64,000 nt of DNA from Ruminococcus sp. HUN007 (GTDB lineage Bacteria > Bacillota > Clostridia > Oscillospirales > Ruminococcaceae): the NCBI RefSeq assembly GCF_000712055.1, contig NZ_JOOA01000002.1, positions 1,364,001 to 1,428,000 of the forward strand, given 5' to 3'. A program made the translations under genes and the position numbers. Positions 55,696-64,000 of the stretch are shown piece after piece; the first letter of the stretch is position 1, and each line of letters starts with the position of its first letter. The notes beneath the pieces were generated by a model that saw only the letters and a program-made list of their open reading frames with translations, was not told the DNA's origin and ran no database searches.

Positions 55696-58600
55696 ATGAA
55701 AAAAAGATTTGGAAGGAAAAGTCTTGCGTTGGTGCTGGCTCTGTCGATTGAGTCTGGTAGTATACCAATCAAACCCGTTGATGACCTGTTCGGGGTTATG
55801 CCTGTTAAGGCAAGGCTAATATTCGATCCTGATTATGATCCATCTATAGTCAAAGGCACATGCGGAGAGAACGCAACATGGGTACATGACCTCATTACCC
55901 ACAAGCTGACTATCTCCGGCACAGGGAATATGTATGATTATGTCTATAATGAGGATTTACGGTGGCGTAAACTTTTTTCATTTAGCGATATAGAATCTGT
56001 TGAAATTGAGAATGGTATCACTTCTATCGGCGATTATGCGTTTGAATCCTGCAACTACCTTACATCAATAACGATTCCTGACAGCGTTTCAAGCATTGGC
56101 GATTATGCGTTCTATGACTGCACAGGCCTTACATCAATATCGATTCCTGACAGCGTTACAAGCATTGGCAATAATACATTCTCTTTATGCGAAAACCTTA
56201 CATCAATAACGATTCCTGACAGCGTTTCAAGCATTGGCGATTATGCGTTCTTTGACTGCACTAGCCTTACATCAATATCGATTCCTGACAGTGTTACAAG
56301 TATTGGCATAAATGCGTTCCGTGGTTGTAAGAGTATCACAGATGTTTACTGCTATGCTGATCCTGCGAAGCTGACATGGAATGATGGCAACTGTGACGAT
56401 TTCATAACTTCGCAGGAACATACCACCGTCTGCCATGTTCCTGCGAAGTATCTTGCCGGTTATAAGACAAAGTTTGGCGACAGTGTAAACGTCACATTTA
56501 AGGGGATGTCTGCCGTTACTGCCCCGACAGCGAATACTCTTTCCTACAACAGTAATGAGCATGAGCTTGTGTCTGCAGGTTCTACGGACTTTGGTACACT
56601 GCTTTATAGCCTTGACGGTGAAAATTACAGTACAGATATTCCGAAGAAAACAGATGCAGGAACTTATACCGTATATTATAAGATAGATGAAGATGATTAT
56701 TACTTTCCACCGCAGACGGTTGAAGTAACGATTGCTGACTCTTACACGATCACCTGGAAAAACGGTGATGAAATACTTGAAACCGACAATTATGTTCCCG
56801 GTGGTGCAGCTCCTGAATACAATGGCGAAACACCTGCAAAGGATGCTACAGCACAATACACTTACTCATTCATCGGCTGGAGCGACGGCACGAACACTTA
56901 TGCTCCCGATGAGCTGCCTTCTGTTTCTAGTGATGTGATCTACACGGCACAGTTTGACAGTACAGCAAGGATAATCACGGGCACATGCGGAGAGAACGCA
57001 ACATGGGAACTTGACCCAAGCACCGGCAAACTGACTATCTCCGGTACAGGGGCGATGGATGATTACGATTCTTTTAGTGATAACCCGTGGATAAAATATC
57101 AGAGTTATATAACTTCTGTTGAGATCGATAAAGGCATCACCTATATCGGCAAAAAAGCGTTCCTAGTCTGCTTAGGACTTACATCAATATCGATTCCTGA
57201 CAGCGTTTCAAGCATTGGCGATTATGCGTTCGATAACTGCAAAAGCCTTTCATCAGTAACAATTCCTGACAGCGTTTCAAGCATTGGCGATTATGCGTTC
57301 GAGATATGCACAAGCCTTACATCAGTAACGTTACCTGACAGCATTACAAGCATTGGCAATAATACGTTCGCTTACTGCGAAAACCTTACATCAATAACTA
57401 TACCTGACAACGTTACAAGCATTGGCAATAATGCGTTCTATAACTGCAAAAGCCTTTCATCAATAACTATACCTGACAGTGTTAAAAGTATTGGAGTTCA
57501 GACGTTCGCTTTATGCGAAAGCCTTTCATCAATAACTATACCTGACAGCATTACAAACATTGACGGAGGTGCGTTTGCTGTATGCACAAGCCTTTCATCA
57601 ATAACGATACCTGGCAGCGTTACAAGCATTGGCAGTAATGCGTTCGCTTACTGTACAGGTCTTACATCAATAACGATTCCTGACAGTGTTACAAGCATTG
57701 GCGATAGTGCTTTCGCTGCATGTACAGGTCTTACATCAATATCGATTTCTGACAGCATTACAAGCATTGATGATTATGCGTTCCGTGACTGCAAAGGCCT
57801 TACATCAATAACTATACCTGACAGTGTTACAAGTATTGGCATAGATGCGTTCCATGGTTGCAAGAGTATCACAGATGTTTACTGCTATGCTGATCCTGCG
57901 AAGCTGACATGGAATGATTGCAACTGTGACGATTTCATAATGACGCCGAAACATACCACCGTCTGCCATGTTCCTGCGAAGTATCTTGCCGGTTATAATA
58001 CAAAGTTTGGCGACAATGTAAACGTCAACTTTAAGGGAATACCTGCACCTGCCGTTACTGCCCCGACAGCGAATACTCTTTCATACAACAGTAATGAGCA
58101 GGAGCTTGTAACAGCAGGTTCTACGGACTTTGGCACGTTGCTTTACAGCATTGACGGTACAAACTATTCCAAGGATATTCCAAAGGGAACGGATGCAGGA
58201 ACTTACATCGTATATTATAAGGTAGATGAAGATGATTATTACTTTGCACCGCAGACGGTTGAAGTAACGATTGCTGACTCTTACACGATCACCTGGAAAA
58301 ACGGTGATGAAATACTTGAAACTGACAATTTTGTTCCCGGCGGTGCAGCTCCTGAATACAACAGCACAACGCCTGCGAAGGATGCGACAGCAGAATACAC
58401 TTACTCATTCATCGGATGGAGCGACGGCACAAACACTTATGCTCCCGATGAGCTTCCTTCTGTTTCAGGTGATGTGACCTACACAGCACAGTTCAACAGT
58501 ACAGCAAGGGTAATCACTGGTAAATGCGGAGAGAACGCAACATGGGAACTTGACCCAAGCACCGGCAAACTGACTATCTCCGGTACAGGGGCGATGGATG

Positions 58601-61197
58601 ATTACGCTTCTATTACTGATAACCCGTGGACAAAATATCAGAGGTATATAACTTCTGTTGAGATCGATAAAGGCATCACCTATATCGGCAAAAATGCGTT
58701 CCTAGTCTGCTTAGGACTTACATCAATCTCGATTCCTGACAGCGTTACAAGCATAGGAAATTCGGCATTCAGTAACTGCACAAGCCTTACATCAATATCG
58801 ATTCCTGACAGTGTTACAAGCATAGGAAATTCGGCATTCAGTAACTGCACAAGTCTTACATCAATCTCGATTCCTGACAGCGTTTCAAGCATAGGAAATT
58901 CGGCATTCAGTAACTGCATAAGTCTTACATCAATATCGATTCCTGACAGTGTTACAAGCATAGGAAATTCGACATTCAGGAAATGCACAAGTCTTACATC
59001 AATCTCGATTCCTGACAGCGTTACAAGCATAGGAAATTCGGCATTCAGTAACTGCACAAGCCTTACATCAATATCGATTCCTGACAGCGTTTCAAGCATT
59101 GGCGATTATGCGTTCGATAGCTGTACAGGCCTTACATCAATCTCGATTCCTGACAGCGTTACAAGCACTGGCATTTATGTGTTCCGTGAATGCACAGGCC
59201 TTACATCGATATCGATTCCTGGCAGCTTTACAAGGATTGAAAAAGGTGCGTTCCATACCTGCACAAGTCTTACATCAATATCGATTCCTGACAACGTTTC
59301 AAGCATTGGCAGATTTGCTTTCGCTTACTGCGAAAGCCTTACATCAATAACCATACCTGACAACGTTAAAAGAATTGAATATGATGCGTTCGATAGCTGT
59401 ACAGGCCTTACATCAATATCAATTCCTGACAGCGTTACAAGCATTGAAAAAGGTGCGTTCCGTAACTGCACAAGCCTTACATCAATAACCATACCTGACA
59501 GCGTTGAAAGAATTAGCAATGATGTATTCTATAATTGCAATGGTATCACAGATGTTTACTGCTATGCTGATCCTGCGAAGCTGACATGGAATGAAATAAA
59601 CTGTGACGATTTCATAATGGTGCCGAAACACACCACCGTCTGCCATGTTCCTGCGAAGTATCTTGACGATTACAAGACAAAGTTCGGCGACAGTGTAAAC
59701 GTCACATTTAAGGGGATGTCTGCCGTTACTGCCCCGACAGCGAATACTCTTTCATACAACAGTAATGAGCAGGAGCTTGTAACAGCAGGTTCTACGGACT
59801 TTGGCACGTTGCTTTACAGCATTGACGGTACAAACTATTCCAAGGATATTCCAAAGGGAACGGATGCAGGAACTTACATCGTATATTATAAGGTAGATGA
59901 AGATGATTATTACTTTGCACCGCAGACGGTTGAAGTAACAATTGCTGACTCTTACACGATCACCTGGAAAAACGGTGATGAAATACTTGAAACTGACAAT
60001 TTTGTTCCCGGCGGTGCAGCTCCTGAATACAACGGCACAACACCTGCCAAGGATGCTACAGCAGAATATACTTACTCATTCATCGGCTGGAGCGACGGCA
60101 CAAACACTTATGCTCCCGATGAGCTGCCTTCTGTTTCAGGTGATGTGACCTACACAGCACAGTTTGACAGTACAGCACGGGATTACATAATCACATACAT
60201 GGTAGACGGCGAGGTTTATGATACAAAGACCGAAAGCTACGGTAATGCGATTTCTCTGCCTGATGAGCCGAGCCGTGAGGGCTATACGTTCAGCGGCTGG
60301 CAGACTTCCTACACAACTATGCCTGCACAAAACATCGAGATCACCGGCACATTTACGAAAAATCAGGATGATGATCCATATGTGGATGTCGTGCAGTACG
60401 GCGATGATGGTGATAATCATTTTAAAAGTGGTTCAGGCAGAGATCAGCTTTACGGCGGCGGCGGAAACGACGTTCTTGACGGCGGTAAAGGTGATGACTA
60501 TCTTCAGGGTGATCACGGCGATGATACATACATCTTCAGAAGCGGATACGGCAATGACGTTATAAGTGAATCTTCCGGAAACAATACAGTTAAGATCTAT
60601 GATTATTCAGCAGATCAGATGGTAACTACACGAAATGCTCAAAACGATCTTATTATTAAATTCAAAAATTCTGAAGATACACTTACTGTAACAAGATTCT
60701 TTGACTTCAACAGCAACAGAGACTTTAATTTTGAATTCGAAAACGGTACAGTTATCGGTCAGCATGATATGCCGGTACATAACAGCCTTATTACCGGAAC
60801 CGATGAAAACAATTATCTTAACGGTACTGAGATAAATGATATCATCGACGGTGGTCTCGGCAACGACAGTCTCAACGGCTTCGGCGGAGAAGATACATAC
60901 ATCTTCGGCAGAGGCTACGGTGAAGATATGATAAATGAATGGGGCAGCGACCACAGCTTTGTTGATCTTAAGGACATTAATTCAGATGCGGTCACTGTAT
61001 CAGATCAGTGGGGTTCAAATCTTCTTATCTCAGTAAATGATTCTGAAGATGTTCTCACAGTAAGCAACTTCAAGTGGGGTCAGGCTTCATATACATTCAG
61101 ATTTGCTGATGGTGCAGAAGGCTATGTGGACAGGAACACATGGGAACTTGTACTTACAAAACAACCTGAGAACAATGTAATAGTGATCATCGAATAA
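55696..61197 (+). CDS. Secreted BspA-type leucine-rich-repeat protein with C-terminal RTX repeats
   Basis: The 1833-residue protein starts at ATG 55696 (AAAGGAGG upstream) with a basic signal-peptide-like N-terminus (about 1-25). Three modules follow (roughly 53-425, 426-938, 939-1495), each with a GTCGENATW-L-TISGTG opening, 23-residue LRR_5 repeats (LTSISIPDSVTSIGNSAF type), a cysteine-containing cap (DVYCYADPAKLTW), an Ig-like domain, and an InlB-type repeat. A further InlB-like repeat (about 1496-1558) leads to two RTX nonapeptide blocks: GGGGNDVLDGGKGDDYLQGD (about 1580-1600) and GTEINDIIDGGLGNDSLNG (about 1712-1730), with the hemolysin-related spacer after each. No LPXTG, SLH or dockerin motif was seen. 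Likely a calcium-folded surface or released adhesion protein. Confidence 0.9.
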   Translation: MKKRFGRKSLALVLALSIESGSIPIKPVDDLFGVMPVKARLIFDPDYDPSIVKGTCGENATWVHDLITHKLTISGTGNMYDYVYNEDLRWRKLFSFSDIESVEIENGITSIGDYAFESCNYLTSITIPDSVSSIGDYAFYDCTGLTSISIPDSVTSIGNNTFSLCENLTSITIPDSVSSIGDYAFFDCTSLTSISIPDSVTSIGINAFRGCKSITDVYCYADPAKLTWNDGNCDDFITSQEHTTVCHVPAKYLAGYKTKFGDSVNVTFKGMSAVTAPTANTLSYNSNEHELVSAGSTDFGTLLYSLDGENYSTDIPKKTDAGTYTVYYKIDEDDYYFPPQTVEVTIADSYTITWKNGDEILETDNYVPGGAAPEYNGETPAKDATAQYTYSFIGWSDGTNTYAPDELPSVSSDVIYTAQFDSTARIITGTCGENATWELDPSTGKLTISGTGAMDDYDSFSDNPWIKYQSYITSVEIDKGITYIGKKAFLVCLGLTSISIPDSVSSIGDYAFDNCKSLSSVTIPDSVSSIGDYAFEICTSLTSVTLPDSITSIGNNTFAYCENLTSITIPDNVTSIGNNAFYNCKSLSSITIPDSVKSIGVQTFALCESLSSITIPDSITNIDGGAFAVCTSLSSITIPGSVTSIGSNAFAYCTGLTSITIPDSVTSIGDSAFAACTGLTSISISDSITSIDDYAFRDCKGLTSITIPDSVTSIGIDAFHGCKSITDVYCYADPAKLTWNDCNCDDFIMTPKHTTVCHVPAKYLAGYNTKFGDNVNVNFKGIPAPAVTAPTANTLSYNSNEQELVTAGSTDFGTLLYSIDGTNYSKDIPKGTDAGTYIVYYKVDEDDYYFAPQTVEVTIADSYTITWKNGDEILETDNFVPGGAAPEYNSTTPAKDATAEYTYSFIGWSDGTNTYAPDELPSVSGDVTYTAQFNSTARVITGKCGENATWELDPSTGKLTISGTGAMDDYASITDNPWTKYQRYITSVEIDKGITYIGKNAFLVCLGLTSISIPDSVTSIGNSAFSNCTSLTSISIPDSVTSIGNSAFSNCTSLTSISIPDSVSSIGNSAFSNCISLTSISIPDSVTSIGNSTFRKCTSLTSISIPDSVTSIGNSAFSNCTSLTSISIPDSVSSIGDYAFDSCTGLTSISIPDSVTSTGIYVFRECTGLTSISIPGSFTRIEKGAFHTCTSLTSISIPDNVSSIGRFAFAYCESLTSITIPDNVKRIEYDAFDSCTGLTSISIPDSVTSIEKGAFRNCTSLTSITIPDSVERISNDVFYNCNGITDVYCYADPAKLTWNEINCDDFIMVPKHTTVCHVPAKYLDDYKTKFGDSVNVTFKGMSAVTAPTANTLSYNSNEQELVTAGSTDFGTLLYSIDGTNYSKDIPKGTDAGTYIVYYKVDEDDYYFAPQTVEVTIADSYTITWKNGDEILETDNFVPGGAAPEYNGTTPAKDATAEYTYSFIGWSDGTNTYAPDELPSVSGDVTYTAQFDSTARDYIITYMVDGEVYDTKTESYGNAISLPDEPSREGYTFSGWQTSYTTMPAQNIEITGTFTKNQDDDPYVDVVQYGDDGDNHFKSGSGRDQLYGGGGNDVLDGGKGDDYLQGDHGDDTYIFRSGYGNDVISESSGNNTVKIYDYSADQMVTTRNAQNDLIIKFKNSEDTLTVTRFFDFNSNRDFNFEFENGTVIGQHDMPVHNSLITGTDENNYLNGTEINDIIDGGLGNDSLNGFGGEDTYIFGRGYGEDMINEWGSDHSFVDLKDINSDAVTVSDQWGSNLLISVNDSEDVLTVSNFKWGQASYTFRFADGAEGYVDRNTWELVLTKQPENNVIVIIE
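58740..59100 (+). repeat. Tandem near-identical 69-base LRR units
   Basis: Five consecutive units encode the same 23-residue repeat with almost no base changes (AGCATAGGAAATTCGGCATT recurs every 69 bases). Such identity points to recent expansion and makes copy-number change likely. Confidence 0.85.
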
Positions 61198-61234
61198 TTT
61201 GCTTACCTAAAAACCGCAAGGGTTAGATATTTCT

Positions 61235-61274
61235 AAAGGTCCCTGCACGTAATGAACGTGCAGAGACCTTTTTT
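61235..61274 (+). terminator. Terminator of the LRR-RTX gene
   Basis: AAAGGTC-CTGCACGT and ACGTGCAG-GACCTTT stem followed by T6, 38 bases after the stop. Confidence 0.9.
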
Positions 61275-61323
61275 AATTGTGCCGGAGGCACCACCTGTTC
61301 ATCGGTACGCCTGCGGCCAATAT

Positions 61324-61366
61324 AAGAAAAGGAACTCACATTAGAAAGGTGTGGGTTTCTTTTCTT
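61324..61366. terminator. Bidirectional hairpin between convergent genes
   Basis: A 17-base stem with two mismatches (61324-61340 with 61350-61366), lying 38 bases after the CHC2 gene's stop on the minus strand. Confidence 0.7.
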
Positions 61367-61403
61367 AGCTTAATGATATTGGCCTTGAACCGTCCTTTTT
61401 ACG

Positions 61404-62009
61404 TTATTTCTGAATTTCAGTAACAAAATTCCCCTCATGTCTCTTAACTACCTTTTCAATCCTCACAATCTCACCATCAGCAATACCTTTCTCCTTGCTC
61501 CCAGCCATCATCCTGTCCAGCAAATGTTCAATATACGCTGATTTCGTAAGCGCTTCGGTAAACCTCGGATCAACAATATCATCAGGAGAAGCAGGAGCAT
61601 AATCACGTTTCCATTCCTGAAGGAGACGAAAATACGAACTGAGAACATTATAAACATGGTTTTCTTTCTCCTTCTCCTGTGAAGCTTTAATTCTACGCAG
61701 AATACTGTCCTTCCTGTATTTCGACGTATCTGTATGTTCATCACTGTCATAACATATACCAAAGTCCTGAGTCAGACGTTCAGCCGCTTCCTTTGGTGAT
61801 AATGAAAACAGTTTACCGGTAAAGTCAATGACATCACCGTGTTCACCGCAGCCGAAGCAGTAAAAGTGATCATCATAGAGCTTCATGGACGGGGAATCGT
61901 CATTGTGAAACGGACAGCAGATCATATCGCTCCTGCTGATATCAAATCCGTAGTTTTCTGCCGCCTGTCTGAGCGTAACATTTTCTTTTACAGTTTCAAA
62001 TAAATTCAT
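61404..62009 (-). CDS. CHC2 zinc-finger protein of an ICE
   Basis: The 201-residue protein carries the DnaG-type CHC2 zinc ribbon: Cys32, His35, Cys51, Cys54 within CCPFHNDDSPSMKLYDDHFYCFGCG. There is no TOPRIM polymerase domain, so it is not a full primase; the C-terminal 120 residues are charged and helical. Such short CHC2 proteins occur beside the giant SNF2-methylase genes of Firmicutes ICEs, as here. Starts 57 bases after the helicase remnant. Confidence 0.85.
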   Translation of the reverse strand: MNLFETVKENVTLRQAAENYGFDISRSDMICCPFHNDDSPSMKLYDDHFYCFGCGEHGDVIDFTGKLFSLSPKEAAERLTQDFGICYDSDEHTDTSKYRKDSILRRIKASQEKEKENHVYNVLSSYFRLLQEWKRDYAPASPDDIVDPRFTEALTKSAYIEHLLDRMMAGSKEKGIADGEIVRIEKVVKRHEGNFVTEIQK

Positions 62010-62066
62010 ACTTCACCTCATACAAAAATAAGCTCCTCCTGTCAGTAACGACAAGAGGAGCATTTC

Positions 62067-63858
62067 TTAACTTATCTCATTGGTTTTGCTTTTTACTGTG
62101 CTGAGTTCAGACTTCTTTGCCTGACATTCCTTGATATCCTTTATCCTGTCCAGTATCGAAGGCTTACGGTCACTGGCTTTATCATTGACCACCGCCTTTT
62201 TCTCCGCAGCTATATCAGCATTTTCGACACCGTTTCCGTCAATATCGAGGATAGCGTTAAGCTCCGCCAGCCTTGCAAGCTTCTCCTGAAGTTCATCCTC
62301 CTGAGGAAAAGGTTTGCCGAGTTCTGACTTTGCTGTTTCAAGCTGCTCATTCAGCGTAGCAAGCTGTTCCCTGCTGTTTTCAAGACGCTTTTCAATGCTG
62401 TCAAGAGCATTGTCGATACGAAGGATATTGCCGGTTTCGGAAGTGCCGAGGGTGACGGTATAGGTCATTTCACGCTGGAGATCAAGGTGGAATTCCTGCG
62501 TAAAGCTGTCGTATCTGAGCGACATATCGAATCCTTTATATGAACCGATATCAATGCTTTCCTTTGCCTTGACACTTTTGCAGGCGAGCAGAAGAGCTTT
62601 GCCGGCATCTTCCTTGTCGGTATACGTCATGTTCATGACTGTCATCGGGGATATGCCTTCTGATACCACAGGCTGTGCTTTCATATGGGCAAGATCGTGT
62701 TCAAGGCCTGTGATACGCTGTTCTGTCTTTGCTATCCTTTCCGGGAAATGCTTTCGCACACTGTCTTCAAGGTTGTACTGCTGTGATGTGTGGTTCGCCT
62801 TGGATACTTTCAGTTTTGTCACCGCCACATCAAGATCCATCTTTTCCTTTATAAGCGGATTACCGGCACAGAGAGCCTTTACTTCCGCATAGGAAAGAGT
62901 TGCTTCATCAACGTCCTCACATGAACGGACAGGCGATTTGCTTGACATTATCTGCGAAATGAAACGCTGCTTGTTTTCGATTGTCTGATACAGGTAAGCA
63001 TCAAATGTTGATTCAGTCATATATCTGAACACCTCAACCTTGCTGTTTTCATTGCCCTGACGTATGATTCTTCCTTCGCGCTGGGCAAGATCACTTGGTC
63101 TCCAGGGGCAATCCAGATGATGCAATGCGATAAGCTTGTCCTGAATGTTTGTACCGGCACCGCATTTCGCAGTTGAGCCGATAAGCACTCTGACCTGTCC
63201 CTTGCGTATTTTCGAGAAAAGTTCCTTCTTCTTTGTTTCACTGTCGGCTTCGTGAATGAAAACGACCTCTTCCTTCGGAACGCCGTTTGCCACAAGCTTG
63301 CTTCTGATGTCATCGTAAAGATTGAAGGAACCGTATGCTCATATCATCAAGTCCGGCAAGAAAAGTATTATCCTTCTCTTCAAGCAGGCCGGAGAGATAT
63401 TCCTCCGAATGAAGCCTTACCAGTTCATCAGTCTTCACTCTGACAGCTTCACCAATATAATCCGCAGCTGGTGAAAGCCTCTTTATAACTGCATCTTCAT
63501 TCTCATGCGTTACCTTCCAGAAAAAAGGCGTCCTCGAACGTTCATCCTTCGCCGCGGTATCAGCAAAATCAAATACATATCTGAGCTTTGCTCTGCCGTT
63601 TTCCTCTTTGATAAGAGCGATACCCTTACTGCCACGCTTGATATACCTGTTCGTAATATCTTCACGTCCCCAGGTATCATACTCCGCACATGCTATGGCA
63701 TCAGGACGCTGTGCATGAATAAGGATCTGGTCTTTGAAACTGTACTTGTACAGTCTTGAAGCTGTTTCAAGGAAAGAAACATAATCCTCCGGGTTCTTCC
63801 AGAGTAAAGAAATACGTTCTTCCATAAGCTCCTGTACGTTTTGAAGTTTTCCAGGCAT
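62067..63858 (-). pseudogene. Collapsed giant ICE helicase/methylase (LtrC/SNF2-type) gene
   Basis: The N-terminal 180 residues begin at ATG 63856-63858 (MPGKLQNVQELMEERISLLWKNPEDYVSFLETASRLYKYSF), a domain found at the start of 2000-3000-residue ICE proteins with ArdC-like, methylase and SNF2 helicase parts. At about 63330 this reading runs directly into another frame, FNLYDDIRSKLVANGVPKEEVVFIHEA, the helicase C lobe with GSTAKCGAGTNIQDKL and QREGRIIRQGNEN (motifs V and VI), then a coiled-coil tail to 62067. Thousands of bases in between are missing and the frames do not match, so the gene is dead in full-length form; the C-terminal part could still be translated from 63293. Confidence 0.8.
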
Positions 63859-63885
63859 TTTTCTTCTCCTTTCACATAGTATCAC

Positions 63886-64000
63886 ATTAAAGCGCTAAAG
63901 TCAATAGCTTTCTGATATTTTTATTTCATTTAATATGAACTCCTCGTGCAATGGCAATAAGAAGTTTTAATGAAATATTGCAATGACATATGGCAAGCTT
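63886..64000. other. Upstream region of the ICE remnant
   Basis: AT-rich, with a short palindrome around AGCGCT (63891-63896). No gene recognised before the window ends. Confidence 0.3.

Noticed and set aside
58680..59519. Antisense frames with repeated VTLSGIDIDVRLVQLLNAEFPM
   Set aside because: Pure reverse-complement shadows of the LRR repeats.
55990..59520. CRISPR-like regular repeats
   Set aside because: The period is 69 bases, in frame, with no unique spacers, and encodes leucine-rich repeats.

Overview
The window is a chromosomal segment from a Gram-positive, Clostridia-type gut or rumen bacterium. I infer a Ruminococcus, close to R. flavefaciens. The reasons are two secreted proteins with dockerin-type repeats, a Firmicutes-style order tig-clpP-clpX-lon-engB, Shine-Dalgarno sites near AGGAGG with frequent TTG/GTG starts, and many TTGACA-17-TATAAT promoters. 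The genus is inference; no rRNA is present.

Region 1 (1-37831) is core chromosome. On the minus strand, from right to left, it holds rpoB-rpoC, a GH1 beta-glucosidase, a fused ABC transporter, a NagZ-like GH3 lipoprotein-type enzyme, a PD-(D/E)XK/AAA protein, rplS, two signal peptidase I genes (one frameshifted), rbgA-rnhB-yraN (overlapping), thrC, a metallophosphoesterase, the protein-quality operon tig, clpP, clpX, lon, engB, and the 5' part of secA. On the plus strand are an HD-domain hydrolase, a comM/yifB ATPase, a Cof-type HAD phosphatase, an ftsW/rodA gene and guaA. Small palindromic repeats resembling MITEs sit between rpoB and rpoC, beside lepB and after engB.

Region 2 (37820-47041) is a 9.2-kb integrative mobilizable element inserted at the 3' end of guaA, bounded by the repeat GAGTGGGAAT and with GGCAACA-type putative integrase arm sites at both ends. 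It carries an XRE repressor, an excisionase, a tyrosine integrase, a MobC-like protein, a RepA-like ATPase broken by a 1592-bp ISL3-family element (8-bp target duplication), and a MOBV relaxase. Its cargo is a dockerin-bearing trypsin-like protease followed by a second small dockerin protein.

Region 3 (47042-64000) is a chain of remnants from further mobile elements: a second, related element reduced to mobC plus an integrase C-terminus, an antirepressor coupled to a MazF/PemK toxin, a truncated sigma-like factor, a complete IS5-family element (1224 bp, CTAA duplication), a WYL regulator with a duplicated-domain unknown protein, an ImmA/ImmR pair facing an ArpU-like regulator across two overlapping face-to-face promoters, a 1833-residue secreted BspA-type leucine-rich-repeat protein ending in RTX calcium repeats, a CHC2 zinc-finger protein, and a collapsed giant ICE helicase gene.

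The most unusual items are the dockerin protease pair as IME cargo, the LRR-RTX chimera, the compact regulatory switches (38568-38661 and 54235-54352) and the five 11-bp phased repeats at 51318-51372. No tRNA, rRNA or CRISPR array was recognised.
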